This document shows, one piece after another, positions 23,609-31,051 of a stretch of 38,472 nucleotides of DNA (within the stretch, counting starts at the first letter, position 1; every line of letters starts with the position of its first letter). Below the pieces are notes generated by a model that had not been told where the DNA came from, ran no database searches, and worked only from the letters and a program-made list of their open reading frames with translations. The position numbers and the translations under genes are program-made. Source of the stretch: a virus; IMG/VR virus record IMGVR_UViG_3300031784_000087, positions 1-38,472 of that record; one strand, written 5' to 3'.

Positions 23609-24360
23609 TGGCTGAGATTGGTGACATCGCATCCTATATCTACAGCCGCGCGCAAGAGATCGGCGTTGACCCAAACCTTGCGCTTGGTATTGCTCGATAT
23701 GAGGGTTTGAACCCCAATACGATTGGCTCTCCGACATTCGGCAACCGCGATGCTGGCGGATATTCGTTTGGGCCTTTTCAACTTCACTCAACATCGAGAG
23801 ACCCGAATACTATTGCCCCCGGCGGCATGGCCTACGAGTTCCAGCAAAGATATGGATCGGCTCCTAGCCGCGAGAACTGGCAGCAGCAAGTAGACTTCTC
23901 GCTTGAGCGAATGAAGTCTTCAGGGACTGGTCCATGGTACGCTGTTCGAGATCGTGGTGGCCCACAGGCAGTTTCGGCTGGCGGTCAAGAATATGCTCGC
24001 TCTCTTGGTCTTCTTGGAACGCCAGAGCAAAGACAAGCCGTCTTTAGCCAGCCCGACAAAACCACAGTAGCGGCAGCGCCCGGTCCGATATATTCTCAGG
24101 ACTTAGGGACATACGCACAGCGTTTTGGAAATGCCGTCGCTCCTGACTGGGTTGACGCCCCGAAGCCGATCACGGCAGAGGAAGCAATTAAGCAGCAGGC
24201 AAAAGCAAAGGAATTGCAGGAATTGTCCAAAGGATTGCAGGGCTTTCTGGCCATGATGCAGATGGGACGCCAGCAGCAGCAACAAGAGCCTGAACTTCCG
24301 GCTCCGAGATTTCAGGGCGGTCAGTTTCGACCGCTTCCCAAGATGAGAGGGTTCCTCTGA
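23608..24360 (+). CDS. Virion-associated lysozyme/transglycosylase-like protein (250 aa)
   Basis: ATG 23608 overlaps the previous stop. GIARYEGLNPNTIG has a likely catalytic Glu (E32), and AGGYSFGPFQLH (49-60) is the lysozyme-fold motif that follows it. The lysozyme domain covers about residues 5-140. The rest is a helical, Gln-rich tail (MQMGRQQQQQ). Typically such proteins are carried in the virion and open the peptidoglycan for DNA entry. Confidence 0.8.
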   Translation: MAEIGDIASYIYSRAQEIGVDPNLALGIARYEGLNPNTIGSPTFGNRDAGGYSFGPFQLHSTSRDPNTIAPGGMAYEFQQRYGSAPSRENWQQQVDFSLERMKSSGTGPWYAVRDRGGPQAVSAGGQEYARSLGLLGTPEQRQAVFSQPDKTTVAAAPGPIYSQDLGTYAQRFGNAVAPDWVDAPKPITAEEAIKQQAKAKELQELSKGLQGFLAMMQMGRQQQQQEPELPAPRFQGGQFRPLPKMRGFL

Positions 24361-24968
24361 TGCCTACATTGATGGACGTTATTATGCAGGAGTATCGTGG
24401 GCAGTCGGGGACTCCTGACTACACACTTGGTAGTCGCCGCACGATGATGCCTCCCGGTGGTCAGTTCAATGATGCTGGCCGTCTTGGCAATATGGGATTG
24501 CGTCAGGTTCAGGCTACACAAGCTCCTGCTGGTACTTCTCCGATCACTCCGGGGATGCCTTCTGCAATCTCTCCCTTTGGTGCAGCCCCAACTCCGTTGC
24601 CCGCGCCTATGATGCCGTCACCCGAACTTCAAAGGGCTGCGTTTGAGCGTATGCTTCAGAATGAAGGCATTCCTCTGACTGCACCGGCTGGGGCTCCTAT
24701 GGCAAATGTCCCTCTTCCTCCCCGCATTCCCGGTGGTCAGACGCGCGGTGTCCGTGAGCCTGGCTTCTTTGAGCGGCTGTTTCAGGGAACAGACTTCCAG
24801 TCCAACAATATGCCGGTCACGATGACTTTGCCGAGCACTGCTGAAGCGCCGCCTCAGTACATTAACTATGGCGATCCTAACAGCGCTGCCGACTTCTTCC
24901 GTGCAGATAAGGCTTTAATGCAGCAGAACCCGTCCTTCTTCGGGCTTCTGGGAGGTTCAAATGGCTGA
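24360..24968 (+). CDS. Pro-rich virion protein (202 aa)
   Basis: ATG 24360 overlaps the preceding stop. Long stretches rich in Pro, Met, Gly and Ala (TPGMPSAISPFGAAPTPLPA) suggest a disordered protein with one helical segment (SPELQRAAFERMLQNEGI). Its place in the ejection-protein cluster suggests it is packed in the capsid. No enzyme motif is seen. Confidence 0.68.
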   Translation: MPTLMDVIMQEYRGQSGTPDYTLGSRRTMMPPGGQFNDAGRLGNMGLRQVQATQAPAGTSPITPGMPSAISPFGAAPTPLPAPMMPSPELQRAAFERMLQNEGIPLTAPAGAPMANVPLPPRIPGGQTRGVREPGFFERLFQGTDFQSNNMPVTMTLPSTAEAPPQYINYGDPNSAADFFRADKALMQQNPSFFGLLGGSNG

Positions 24969-26217
24969 AGGTTTTCTCGGTGGCTTTGGCGACTTCCTGA
25001 CGGGCGGTGGCATCTATTCCGACCCGAAAGCTATAAATCCTACTTATGGCGTCCCAGAAGGTGATGTCCGTCAGGCTGCGATCAATCAGCTTTCTCAACT
25101 GTCTGCGCTTGCGCTTGCGGCTGGTCAGCCTATGGAAGGCGCACAGCGAGCACAGCTTCTGGCTCAGATGGGTCAGACTGGCGGCCAGTTCAACACGAAC
25201 CTCTACAATGCTGCACAGCGCCGTCTGATGACCTCGCAGATGCAGCAGCAGCAGAGGGACATCGAAGAGCTTGGCGCTATTCGTGATCTTCAGCAGAAAG
25301 ACCCAGAAGGCTTGGCAAAGCGTATGGGTGGAAATATTACGGCTGAAATGGTTCGAACCTTTTCTCCCACTGATCTGCGCGAAGTCCTGAAGCAGATCAC
25401 CATCAAGCGCGCAACTATTGAACCGACTCAGGCATACTTGACGGCTTCTGGTGGTGGCGCTCCTGCTCCTATGGGCGGGGCTGCTGCGGCTCCTGTCGCG
25501 TCTGCTCCAACTTTTGCTGCTCCTGACCCTTTCTTGCAGTCTCTTGAGCCAAATGCTCGCGCATTGGTTCAGCAGTATAGCAATGCAATCAATGCGGCGA
25601 ACCAGCAGGGCAACGCTAAGGCTGCGACTGACCTTGCAGAAGCCCTCTACAAACAGGTTCCGGGTCTTAAGGAAGCGCAAACCGAAACCGCAAAAACAAA
25701 AGCGGCAGAGATTGCTGGTGCGCCTTCTGTATACGGAACTGCCATACAGACAATCAAAAACATTGATGCAGCAATTGCACATCCAGGACGCGAAACAGGA
25801 ACGGGCGCGAGTGCTGTTCTTGGATATGTTCCTGCAACTTCTGCCCGTGACTTTGCCGCCCGCGTTGAACAGCTTTCTGGCTCTGCGTTCTTGGAGGCGT
25901 ATCAGTCTCTTCGCGGTGGTGGCGCTATTTCGCAGGCAGAAGGTGACAAGGCTCAGCAGGCTGTTGCTCGCCTAAAGGACCGCTTCATTAGTGAGGAGGA
26001 TTACCTCACGGCCCTGAAGGAATATCGTGACATCGTTGAGACTGGCGCAAAGCGAGCACTTCAGAAGATGGGCGGTCGCGTTCCTGAAGGTTACGACGCA
26101 ATTCCACAGATGCCCAGTCTTGGAAGGCCGCAGACTGCACCAACTCAGAGGCAGGGCGCACCGCAGCGTTCGCTCACAGGTGGTACGACACGTATTATCT
26201 CAGTGGAGCCGATGTAA
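24961..26217 (+). CDS. Internal virion / ejection protein (418 aa)
   Basis: ATG 24961 overlaps the preceding gene by 8 bp. Ala/Gln-rich helices fill residues 30-130. A Pro/Ala linker lies at about 165-190. The C-terminal domain (SAFLEAYQSLRGGGAISQAE, GDKAQQAVARLKDRFISEED) is a recurrent motif of phage proteins ejected at infection. A Pro/Gln/Arg tail ends the protein. It likely helps form the trans-envelope channel. Confidence 0.75.
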   Translation: MAEGFLGGFGDFLTGGGIYSDPKAINPTYGVPEGDVRQAAINQLSQLSALALAAGQPMEGAQRAQLLAQMGQTGGQFNTNLYNAAQRRLMTSQMQQQQRDIEELGAIRDLQQKDPEGLAKRMGGNITAEMVRTFSPTDLREVLKQITIKRATIEPTQAYLTASGGGAPAPMGGAAAAPVASAPTFAAPDPFLQSLEPNARALVQQYSNAINAANQQGNAKAATDLAEALYKQVPGLKEAQTETAKTKAAEIAGAPSVYGTAIQTIKNIDAAIAHPGRETGTGASAVLGYVPATSARDFAARVEQLSGSAFLEAYQSLRGGGAISQAEGDKAQQAVARLKDRFISEEDYLTALKEYRDIVETGAKRALQKMGGRVPEGYDAIPQMPSLGRPQTAPTQRQGAPQRSLTGGTTRIISVEPM

Positions 26218-27851
26218 TGCCAATCTATACGCTTGAGACTGGCGACGGACGCCGATTGAAGATCGAAGCGGATGCGCCTGAGTTGGCAATTGCCGAGGCT
26301 GATGCTTGGGCGGCTTCTAATCCGAAACAGAGTGCAGCAGGGGAGGCATTTAGCAATATTGGGCCAAGCGCGGCTCAGTATGCTTCCGACATCGTTGCTC
26401 CTTTCCTTGCTCCGGTTGAAACAGCACAAGCGATCGGACAACTTGGTAAAGGTCTGTACTCAAAAGCTGCTGGCGCTTTGGGTGCAAAGCAAGAGCTGGG
26501 TGAGAAGGAAAAGAACGAGGCTGTAGCAAATGCTCTTGGTGAATACTTCAAGGGCAGATACGGCGGCGCAAAAGAAATTGAAGAGACCTTCCGCAAAGAC
26601 CCCGTTGCACTTCTCGGCGATCTAAGTGCTGTTCTATCTCTTGGCGGCGGTCTTGTTGCTCGCGCCCCCGGTGCTGTTGCTGGTCCAGGCGGCGCTGGTG
26701 CTTTGGGTCTTATCTCTAAGGCCGGTCGAAATGTCGCAAAGGTTGGCGAAGCAATTGATCCTCTGATGATTGCTGGACGGACAACTGCTGCAACTGGTGG
26801 TTTGCTTGGCAAGGCGGCATCTGAGTTGACTGGCGTCCTGTCTGGCACTGGCGCAACTCCGATTGAACAGGCTTATCGCGCTGGTCGTACTGGCGATGCT
26901 AGCTTCACGACTGCAATGCGAGGTGCTGGTGAAACAGAAGATGCGCTGCGTCTTGTTGAGAGCGGTATCGATCAGGCTCGTCAGGCGCAAGTTTCTAACT
27001 ACTTGACAGACATCAACGCGCTTAAAAATGACAAACAGGTTCTTGATGCGAATCCAGTCATAAAGGCACTTGATGACACCAAAGAAATCTTTTCTAGCAA
27101 AGGTTCGGTGTTCGATGATGCTGCATCAGCAACATACGCCGCCGTAAGATCAAAGTTGGAAGAGTTTCTGACAAATCCTCAAATGCAAAATACGCCGTTT
27201 GAGTTTGACAGAATGAAGCTCGCAATAGGCAACATTGTTGCTGACGCGCCAAAAGGGAGCAGGGCTGCTAAAGTCGGTACAAAAGTATACGACTCAATCG
27301 TTGAGGAGATTACGAGCAAGGCTCCGACTTACGCAAAAACGATGTCTGAATATTCTGAAACGCAGAAACTGCTTTCAGAAATCAGAAAGACATTTTCTGT
27401 AGGCGGCAACCCTGATACGGCTCTTCGCAAGTTGCAGTCCGTGATGCGTAATAACGTCAATACAAACTACGGTCAGCGCCAGAAGTTGATTGACGTTCTT
27501 GCACAATACGAGCCTTCTCTTCCTAACGTGATTGCTGGTCAGGCTCTTGGCACATTCACACCTCGCGGTCTTGCTGGTCAGGCGGCTCGCTTGCAAGCTG
27601 GTGCTGCTGGTCTTCTTGGTGTTGGTGGTGCGGTGTCTCCGGGCGCTGCAATGCTGGCAATCCCAACTCTTGCTGCATCCTCGCCTCGCCTTCTCGGTGA
27701 GACGGCCTACGGCTTGGGCCGCACAGCCGCAGGCGTTGGCGCTGTAGCTCCCTATGCCACTCCGGCCCTTCGGACAGGATACCAAGTTGGCCGTGCCAAA
27801 GAAGAACTAGACAGAATGGCTCTAGAGTCGGCGGGCCTCCTAGGCCAATAA
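26217..27851 (+). CDS. Large ejection protein with hydrophobic segments (544 aa)
   Basis: Last gene of the late block, overlapping the previous by 1 bp. The N-terminus is beta-like (PIYTLETGDGRRLKIEADAP). Hydrophobic, Gly/Ala-rich segments lie at about 133-160 (VALLGDLSAVLSLGGGLVAR) and 455-500 (AGLLGVGGAVSPGAAMLAIP). A soluble helical domain lies between them. Such segments fit insertion into the host membrane. It ends 5 bp before the terminator. Confidence 0.75.
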   Translation: MPIYTLETGDGRRLKIEADAPELAIAEADAWAASNPKQSAAGEAFSNIGPSAAQYASDIVAPFLAPVETAQAIGQLGKGLYSKAAGALGAKQELGEKEKNEAVANALGEYFKGRYGGAKEIEETFRKDPVALLGDLSAVLSLGGGLVARAPGAVAGPGGAGALGLISKAGRNVAKVGEAIDPLMIAGRTTAATGGLLGKAASELTGVLSGTGATPIEQAYRAGRTGDASFTTAMRGAGETEDALRLVESGIDQARQAQVSNYLTDINALKNDKQVLDANPVIKALDDTKEIFSSKGSVFDDAASATYAAVRSKLEEFLTNPQMQNTPFEFDRMKLAIGNIVADAPKGSRAAKVGTKVYDSIVEEITSKAPTYAKTMSEYSETQKLLSEIRKTFSVGGNPDTALRKLQSVMRNNVNTNYGQRQKLIDVLAQYEPSLPNVIAGQALGTFTPRGLAGQAARLQAGAAGLLGVGGAVSPGAAMLAIPTLAASSPRLLGETAYGLGRTAAGVGAVAPYATPALRTGYQVGRAKEELDRMALESAGLLGQ

Positions 27852-27855
27852 CTTT

Positions 27856-27881
27856 AAGGGGCCAATTGGCCCCTTATTTTT
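27856..27881 (+). terminator. Strong Rho-independent terminator of the late block
   Basis: AAGGGGCCAATTGGCCCCTT (27856-27875) is a perfect 20-bp palindrome followed by ATTTTT. It lies 5 bp after the last ejection gene and directly before the promoter of the next unit. As the palindrome is symmetric, it could act in both directions. Confidence 0.88.
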
Positions 27882-27886
27882 CCCTA

Positions 27887-27916
27887 TTGACGGAAACAGA
27901 TATTTCCGCGTAGTCT
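27887..27916 (+). promoter_or_regulatory. Promoter of the replication/small-gene unit with inverted repeat
   Basis: TTGACG (27887-27892), an 18-bp spacer and TAGTCT (27911-27916). CGGAAA (27891-27896) and TTTCCG (27903-27908) are inverted arms lying between the two hexamers, as an operator would. The first gene starts at 27955 behind AAGGGGAG. Confidence 0.5.
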
Positions 27917-27954
27917 GCCTTCAGTCGCTGATTCGCGGCTAAGGGGAGACGCAA

Positions 27955-28158
27955 ATGCAAGTGATCCGGTTGGACCATGACGCCTTTTCTGGTGTCTACA
28001 CATTGTATCTACACGACCAAGAAGTCGGATACATTTCCAAGATCAAATACGAAAACAATGGCCGTAAGGGCTTCCGTGGCGTCAGCGTTCACGGACAGGT
28101 GATCTATGCCTACAGCCTGCTCTCGGCCCAGAACCTTCTGGTGGAGGCTTACCATTGA
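27955..28158 (+). CDS. Hypothetical protein (67 aa), first gene of the unit
   Basis: ATG 27955 has TAAGGGGAGACGCAA upstream, one of the strongest sites of the window. The protein is beta-rich (SGVYTLYLHDQEVGYISKIK, FRGVSVHGQVIYAYSLLSAQ). No family is recognised. Its stop overlaps the next TTG start. Confidence 0.68.
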   Translation: MQVIRLDHDAFSGVYTLYLHDQEVGYISKIKYENNGRKGFRGVSVHGQVIYAYSLLSAQNLLVEAYH

Positions 28159-28559
28159 ACTGGCTTGAGCATTACAAGGCGGTCAAGCACCGCATCGCTG
28201 TAGAGGCTCCTATTCGCGCTGGCAAGGTTGTAGTCGTTAAGCCAGTCGTGAAGATCGCCTACGTAGGCCCAGAAGTGCTGCCGGAACCGGAGGAAACACC
28301 GGACACCCAGCTTCTAACCGGCCTTCGTCCCTACAGGCTTGCGCCTTTGTTGCTGCCGATCTTGCGGGCTCACGACTTGCGGTTCTTGGACGTCAAGTCG
28401 CCCAGCCGTAAGAAGGTCTACAACTTGGCTCGCTTCGAGATGTACTACGTTCTCCAGAAGGATGGCATGTCCCTTAGCCAGATCGGCGTTGTGTTCAATC
28501 GGGACCACTCGACTATTTTGCACGGTATTCAACGGTGGAAGGAAAAGATCGGTGAGTGA
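28155..28559 (+). CDS. DnaA domain IV-like DNA-binding protein (134 aa)
   Basis: TTG 28155 has GGAGG 7 nt upstream. Residues about 78-128 match DnaA domain IV: a basic helix SRKKVYNLARFEMYYVLQ, then MSLSQIGVVFNRDHSTILHG with the RDHST-IxH signature (116-123). That motif reads DnaA boxes in the host initiator. No AAA+ domain is present, so it could guide replication initiation or compete with host DnaA. Residues 1-75 are a Pro/Val-rich region of unknown role. Confidence 0.8.
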   Translation: MNWLEHYKAVKHRIAVEAPIRAGKVVVVKPVVKIAYVGPEVLPEPEETPDTQLLTGLRPYRLAPLLLPILRAHDLRFLDVKSPSRKKVYNLARFEMYYVLQKDGMSLSQIGVVFNRDHSTILHGIQRWKEKIGE

Positions 28560-28899
28560 TATTCAGAATTTGCTTCATGCGCGGTCGGCTACGCACGGGA
28601 ACTTCGGCAACGTGGCGAACGTGGCGCAGAGGATCAAGCGCGTACTTCACGACACTGATGGATGGCCTTTCCTGTCAGATGAACAGGCTGAAAGCCTCGA
28701 CATGATCGCAATGAAGATTGCACGGGTTCTTTCTGGTGATCCGAGTCATTCAGATCATTGGGAGGATATTGAAGGGTATGCACGATTGGTGAGCAATAAG
28801 ATCGCATCAGACCGCGCGATTGATAGCATGGAGCGGTCCATCAGGGAAAAGGTGGAAAATGACAAACAATCAACTGCAACAACTGATCCAGAGAATTGA
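28552..28899 (+). CDS. DUF6378-like protein (115 aa)
   Basis: GTG 28552 behind GGAAGGAAAAGATC, overlapping the DnaA-like gene by 8 bp. LHARSATHGNFGNVANVAQR and LDMIAMKIARVLSGDPSHSD HWEDI are the DUF6378 pattern, common in phages of alphaproteobacteria. All-helical; role unknown. It overlaps the GapR start by 41 bp. Confidence 0.78.
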   Translation: MSDIQNLLHARSATHGNFGNVANVAQRIKRVLHDTDGWPFLSDEQAESLDMIAMKIARVLSGDPSHSDHWEDIEGYARLVSNKIASDRAIDSMERSIREKVENDKQSTATTDPEN

Positions 28900-29131
28900 G
28901 AAGCTGGAGGACGAGAAGTCCACACTGATGCTCGACATCAAAGAGGTCTATTCGGAAGCGAAGTCCATGGGCTTTGATCCGAAGATCATCAAGAAGGTCG
29001 TGTCCATCAGAGCCAAGGATGCAGCAAAAGTCGCTGAAGAACAGGCACTTCTTGATACCTACATGACCGCACTCGGTATGCTGGCAGACACGCCTCTTGG
29101 TCGCGCTGCGATTGAAAGGGACTTGCGGTGA
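28859..29131 (+). CDS. gapR: GapR-like nucleoid protein, DUF2312 (90 aa)
   Basis: Two segments match GapR: LQQLIQRIEKLEDEKSTLML then DIKEVYSEAKSMGFDPKIIK, and KKVVSIRAKDAAKVAEEQAL ending YMTALGM. GapR is an essential alphaproteobacterial protein that forms a clamp on overtwisted DNA ahead of replication forks. A phage copy could support or subvert this on phage DNA. ATG 28859 follows AAGGTGGAAA. The family call is strong; the phage role is inference. Confidence 0.88.
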   Translation: MTNNQLQQLIQRIEKLEDEKSTLMLDIKEVYSEAKSMGFDPKIIKKVVSIRAKDAAKVAEEQALLDTYMTALGMLADTPLGRAAIERDLR

Positions 29132-29403
29132 GGGAGGACTTCTTCCTTGAGATGATGCGGAGAAGGCTTGAGTCAGACGAAAGTCAGATGCTGGCCTTAA
29201 ACCGCTCAGTCATACACGACATGCTGGCAGTCTTTGGCCGTCAGCGTTCGCGTTACCTGGAGTGCAAAGATGCACTGAAACAATATGCCTGCGACTGCAC
29301 TATCTACTGTGGTCGCGAGCATTGGGCTGAAGATTACTGCGGTTATAGAGCGCAAGATTTGTCTAGGGAGAAAGACGATGGCAGCGATGAAGTACAGGTC
29401 TGA
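29128..29403 (+). CDS. Small Cys-rich coiled-coil protein (91 aa)
   Basis: GTG 29128 overlaps the GapR stop. The N-terminal half is helical. Residues 45-70 hold a CKDALKQYACDCTIYCG ... YCGYRA Cys cluster that could bind Zn. The end DLSREKDDG recalls the ALGEKKDG end of the array downstream, and its DNA CTAGGGAGAAAGACGATGG is a degenerate copy of the array junction. It looks like a diverged member of the same small-gene family. Confidence 0.68.
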   Translation: MREDFFLEMMRRRLESDESQMLALNRSVIHDMLAVFGRQRSRYLECKDALKQYACDCTIYCGREHWAEDYCGYRAQDLSREKDDGSDEVQV

Positions 29404-29590
29404 CGACATTCAGGAACTCAAGACAGAGATCGATTTCCTGAACTGCAAGATTGAGAATTACAGGCGCGGTCTGATCCGCATTGTCGAGATGGAAAGCTAT
29501 CCAACCGAGTCAGGGAGCACCGACTACGATGGTTTGTATCCGACAGGTAAGTTCGCATTGAAGGTTTTACATGGGGAGTGGCCGGAATGA
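29378..29590 (+). CDS. Small coiled-coil protein (70 aa)
   Basis: ATG 29378 follows TAGGGAGAAAGACG, inside the end of the previous gene. An N-terminal coiled coil (DDIQELKTEIDFLNCKIENY) precedes a compact C-terminus. No family is recognised. Its start sits in a degenerate copy of the array junction. Confidence 0.65.
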   Translation: MAAMKYRSDDIQELKTEIDFLNCKIENYRRGLIRIVEMESYPTESGSTDYDGLYPTGKFALKVLHGEWPE

Positions 29591-29757
29591 ACCGCGAAGA
29601 CATAATTCAAGAGATGATCCGTAGTGAGGAAAGATACAAGCAGTCCCTCGCTGATCTCAAAGCCTTTGAATTTCGGATGGCGGTGATCATGATCATTGGT
29701 GGCTCATTCCTGCTTGGCGGTTCAATCAGCTTTCTTCTGTATAAGGTGATGCAATGA
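29587..29757 (+). CDS. Small membrane protein (56 aa)
   Basis: ATG 29587 overlaps the preceding stop (ATGA). A charged helix (NREDIIQEMIRSEERYKQS) leads to one membrane segment at about 33-52 (VIMIIGGSFLLGGSISFLLY). Function unknown; a membrane takeover role is one possibility. Confidence 0.6.
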   Translation: MNREDIIQEMIRSEERYKQSLADLKAFEFRMAVIMIIGGSFLLGGSISFLLYKVMQ

Positions 29758-29984
29758 CCGACGATCTTGTGAAGCGGCTGCGTGAAGTAGGCAACAAAAA
29801 CGGCTTAATGTATGCGGACTATGATACGACCATAGAAGCCGCCGACCGCATTGAGGCGTTGAAAAAAGAACGTGATGAATGGAAACTCCGCACAATGGCA
29901 GCAATGCACTTTGTTCCAGACAACGTGACATTCGGTGAAATTCGCAACATTCGCGCCGCACTAGGGGAGAAGAAAGATGGATAA
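29754..29984 (+). CDS. Array gene 1: small coiled-coil protein ending ALGEKKDG (76 aa)
   Basis: The protein has a short helix (DDLVKRLREVGNKNG), a DRIEALKKERDEWKLR coiled coil and the end IRAALGEKKDG. The last codons are the ribosome site and start of the next gene, an 8-bp overlap. The DRIExLE-type coil plus shared C-terminus defines a family of five neighbours. Similar short proteins occur in other phages but I know no function. Confidence 0.75.
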   Translation: MTDDLVKRLREVGNKNGLMYADYDTTIEAADRIEALKKERDEWKLRTMAAMHFVPDNVTFGEIRNIRAALGEKKDG

Positions 29985-30159
29985 GGAGCAAGACGATCTG
30001 ACGCTTGTCTATATGTGGGCCTACAAGCAGGCCAAGCAAGAGTACAAAGATCGCATTGACGAACTAGAAGCGGCGCTGCTGGAGATCACGAAAACTGCGC
30101 CGTTTGGACATCCGCAAGAAATTGCCCGCGCCGCACTAGGGGAGAAGAAAGATGGATGA
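29977..30159 (+). CDS. Array gene 2: small coiled-coil protein ending ALGEKKDG (60 aa)
   Basis: ATG 29977 lies in the repeated junction. The sequence KDRIDELEAALLEITK is the shared coil, and ARAALGEKKDG the shared end. The N-terminal segment (MDKEQDDLTLVYMWAYKQAK) differs from its neighbours, so the N-terminus is the variable part of the cassette. Confidence 0.75.
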   Translation: MDKEQDDLTLVYMWAYKQAKQEYKDRIDELEAALLEITKTAPFGHPQEIARAALGEKKDG

Positions 30160-30382
30160 GGATCGGTTTTCAAAAGGTCCAATGGCTGCACTTGATCCAG
30201 CTAAATACTGGGAAGCCCAAGCATCCATGTGGCATGAGAACTACAAAGAAGCTATGGCGCATGAAGAAGAAGCTCGTCGCTATAAGGTAGCTCTAGAGCG
30301 AATACGTGACTCTGGCTATGGCACAAAGGAACGCATCCGTTTGATTATTATGAAAGCACTAGGGGAGAAGAAAGATGGATGA
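30152..30382 (+). CDS. Array gene 3: small protein ending ALGEKKDG (76 aa)
   Basis: ATG 30152 lies in the junction. The sequence is unlike genes 1 and 2 up to residue 40 (FSKGPMAALDPAKYWEAQAS, MWHENYKEAMAHEEEARRYK). It ends IIMKALGEKKDG. It shares only the junction and end, supporting modular assembly. Confidence 0.72.
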   Translation: MDEDRFSKGPMAALDPAKYWEAQASMWHENYKEAMAHEEEARRYKVALERIRDSGYGTKERIRLIIMKALGEKKDG

Positions 30383-30462
30383 TCTTGAAGTAGTGCCAAC
30401 GGATACGCTGAATAAGATGTTGGAGATGCAAATCCGTATTGAGCAACTGGAAACGGCGCTGC
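30356..30462 (+). repeat. 107-bp perfect direct repeat, copy 1
   Basis: Identical over 107 bp to 30726-30832 (offset 370). It spans the junction, the start of array gene 4 and about 88 bp of its coding sequence. Confidence 0.95.
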
Positions 30463-30752
30463 AAAGAGCAAACGCAACTACTGAAGAATACGAGCGCAAG
30501 TTCTATCTTGGAAGCGACCGCATTGAGCAACTGGAAGCGGCATATGCCCAACAGCAACAGGTCTGGAGCGATGCAATCGCCCGTGCGGATTGTTATGAAG
30601 CGGCGCTGCGGAAGATTGCCGCCATTGAAGATGAGGTTATCAATGTGCCAAAGACAGAAGAGGGGGCGCATCTTTGGACATATCTTTGGACAGCTTTAGA
30701 TATGTGCTTTGAGCTTTCTGAAGCCGCACTAGGGGAGAAGAAAGATGGATGA
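30375..30752 (+). CDS. Array gene 4: coiled-coil protein with internal repeat, ending ALGEKKDG (125 aa)
   Basis: The N-terminal 30 residues (DDLEVVPTDTLNKMLEMQIR, IEQLETAL) are identical in DNA to array gene 5. RIEQLETAL is repeated within the protein as DRIEQLEAAYAQQQQVW. A related QQQ-V-W motif occurs in the gene at 31052. It is the longest member, apparently made by fusion or duplication of coil units. Confidence 0.75.
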   Translation: MDDLEVVPTDTLNKMLEMQIRIEQLETALQRANATTEEYERKFYLGSDRIEQLEAAYAQQQQVWSDAIARADCYEAALRKIAAIEDEVINVPKTEEGAHLWTYLWTALDMCFELSEAALGEKKDG

Positions 30753-30832
30753 TCTTGAAGTAGTGCCAACGGATACGCTGAATAAGATGTTGGAGATGCA
30801 AATCCGTATTGAGCAACTGGAAACGGCGCTGC
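30726..30832 (+). repeat. 107-bp perfect direct repeat, copy 2
   Basis: Second copy of 30356-30462; it starts array gene 5. The lack of any mismatch points to a recent duplication or ongoing conversion. Confidence 0.95.
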
Positions 30833-30933
30833 GGGAAATCTGCGATGGCCCGCGTGATGCTGACAAGTCTTATGCAGAGTTGTTTGCAGAAGTGTGTTGG
30901 GAAGCCCGCGCTGCACTAGGGGAGAAGAAGTGA
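30745..30933 (+). CDS. Array gene 5: coiled-coil protein, ends ALGEKK (62 aa)
   Basis: Its first 88 bp are identical to array gene 4. The end is a shortened junction: after ALGEKK the reading frame stops (TGA), with no next start. So it closes the array. Its C-terminal half (EICDGPRDADKSYAELFAEV) is unique. Confidence 0.75.
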   Translation: MDDLEVVPTDTLNKMLEMQIRIEQLETALREICDGPRDADKSYAELFAEVCWEARAALGEKK

Positions 30934-30971
30934 GAAAACCTCCGCATTTGGGTGTAATTGGGTAGGTTTTC
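30934..30971. promoter_or_regulatory. Inverted repeat in the gap after the array
   Basis: GAAAACC (30934-30940) and GGTTTTC (30965-30971) form a 7-bp inverted repeat in the 118-bp gap between the array and the gene at 31052. No T-run follows. It could be a weak RNA hairpin. Confidence 0.35.
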
Positions 30972-31051
30972 GGGTGTTATGAAACGGCTAACAACAGCAC
31001 CAAAAGTATGCAATCGGCAACAACTTGGGATGTATGCGAAAGGGGACAAAA

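Larger units (their letters stand above)
29953..30930 (+). repeat. Five-copy junction repeat coding stop/RBS/start
   Basis: CTAGGGGAGAAGAAAGATGG recurs at 29961-29980, 30137-30156, 30359-30378 and 30729-30748, with a shortened fifth copy ending near 30930. GCA precedes each copy. Each full copy encodes the C-terminus ALGEKKDG of one gene, the ribosome site GGGGAG, and the ATG-GA start of the next gene. Copies are spaced by 170-370 bp, so this is not a CRISPR array. Confidence 0.92.

Noticed and set aside
29953-30930. CRISPR array, because of regularly repeated short sequences
   Set aside because: Spacing is irregular (170-370 bp), repeats lie at gene boundaries, encode ALGEKKDG and carry ribosome sites. 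No cas gene is present.
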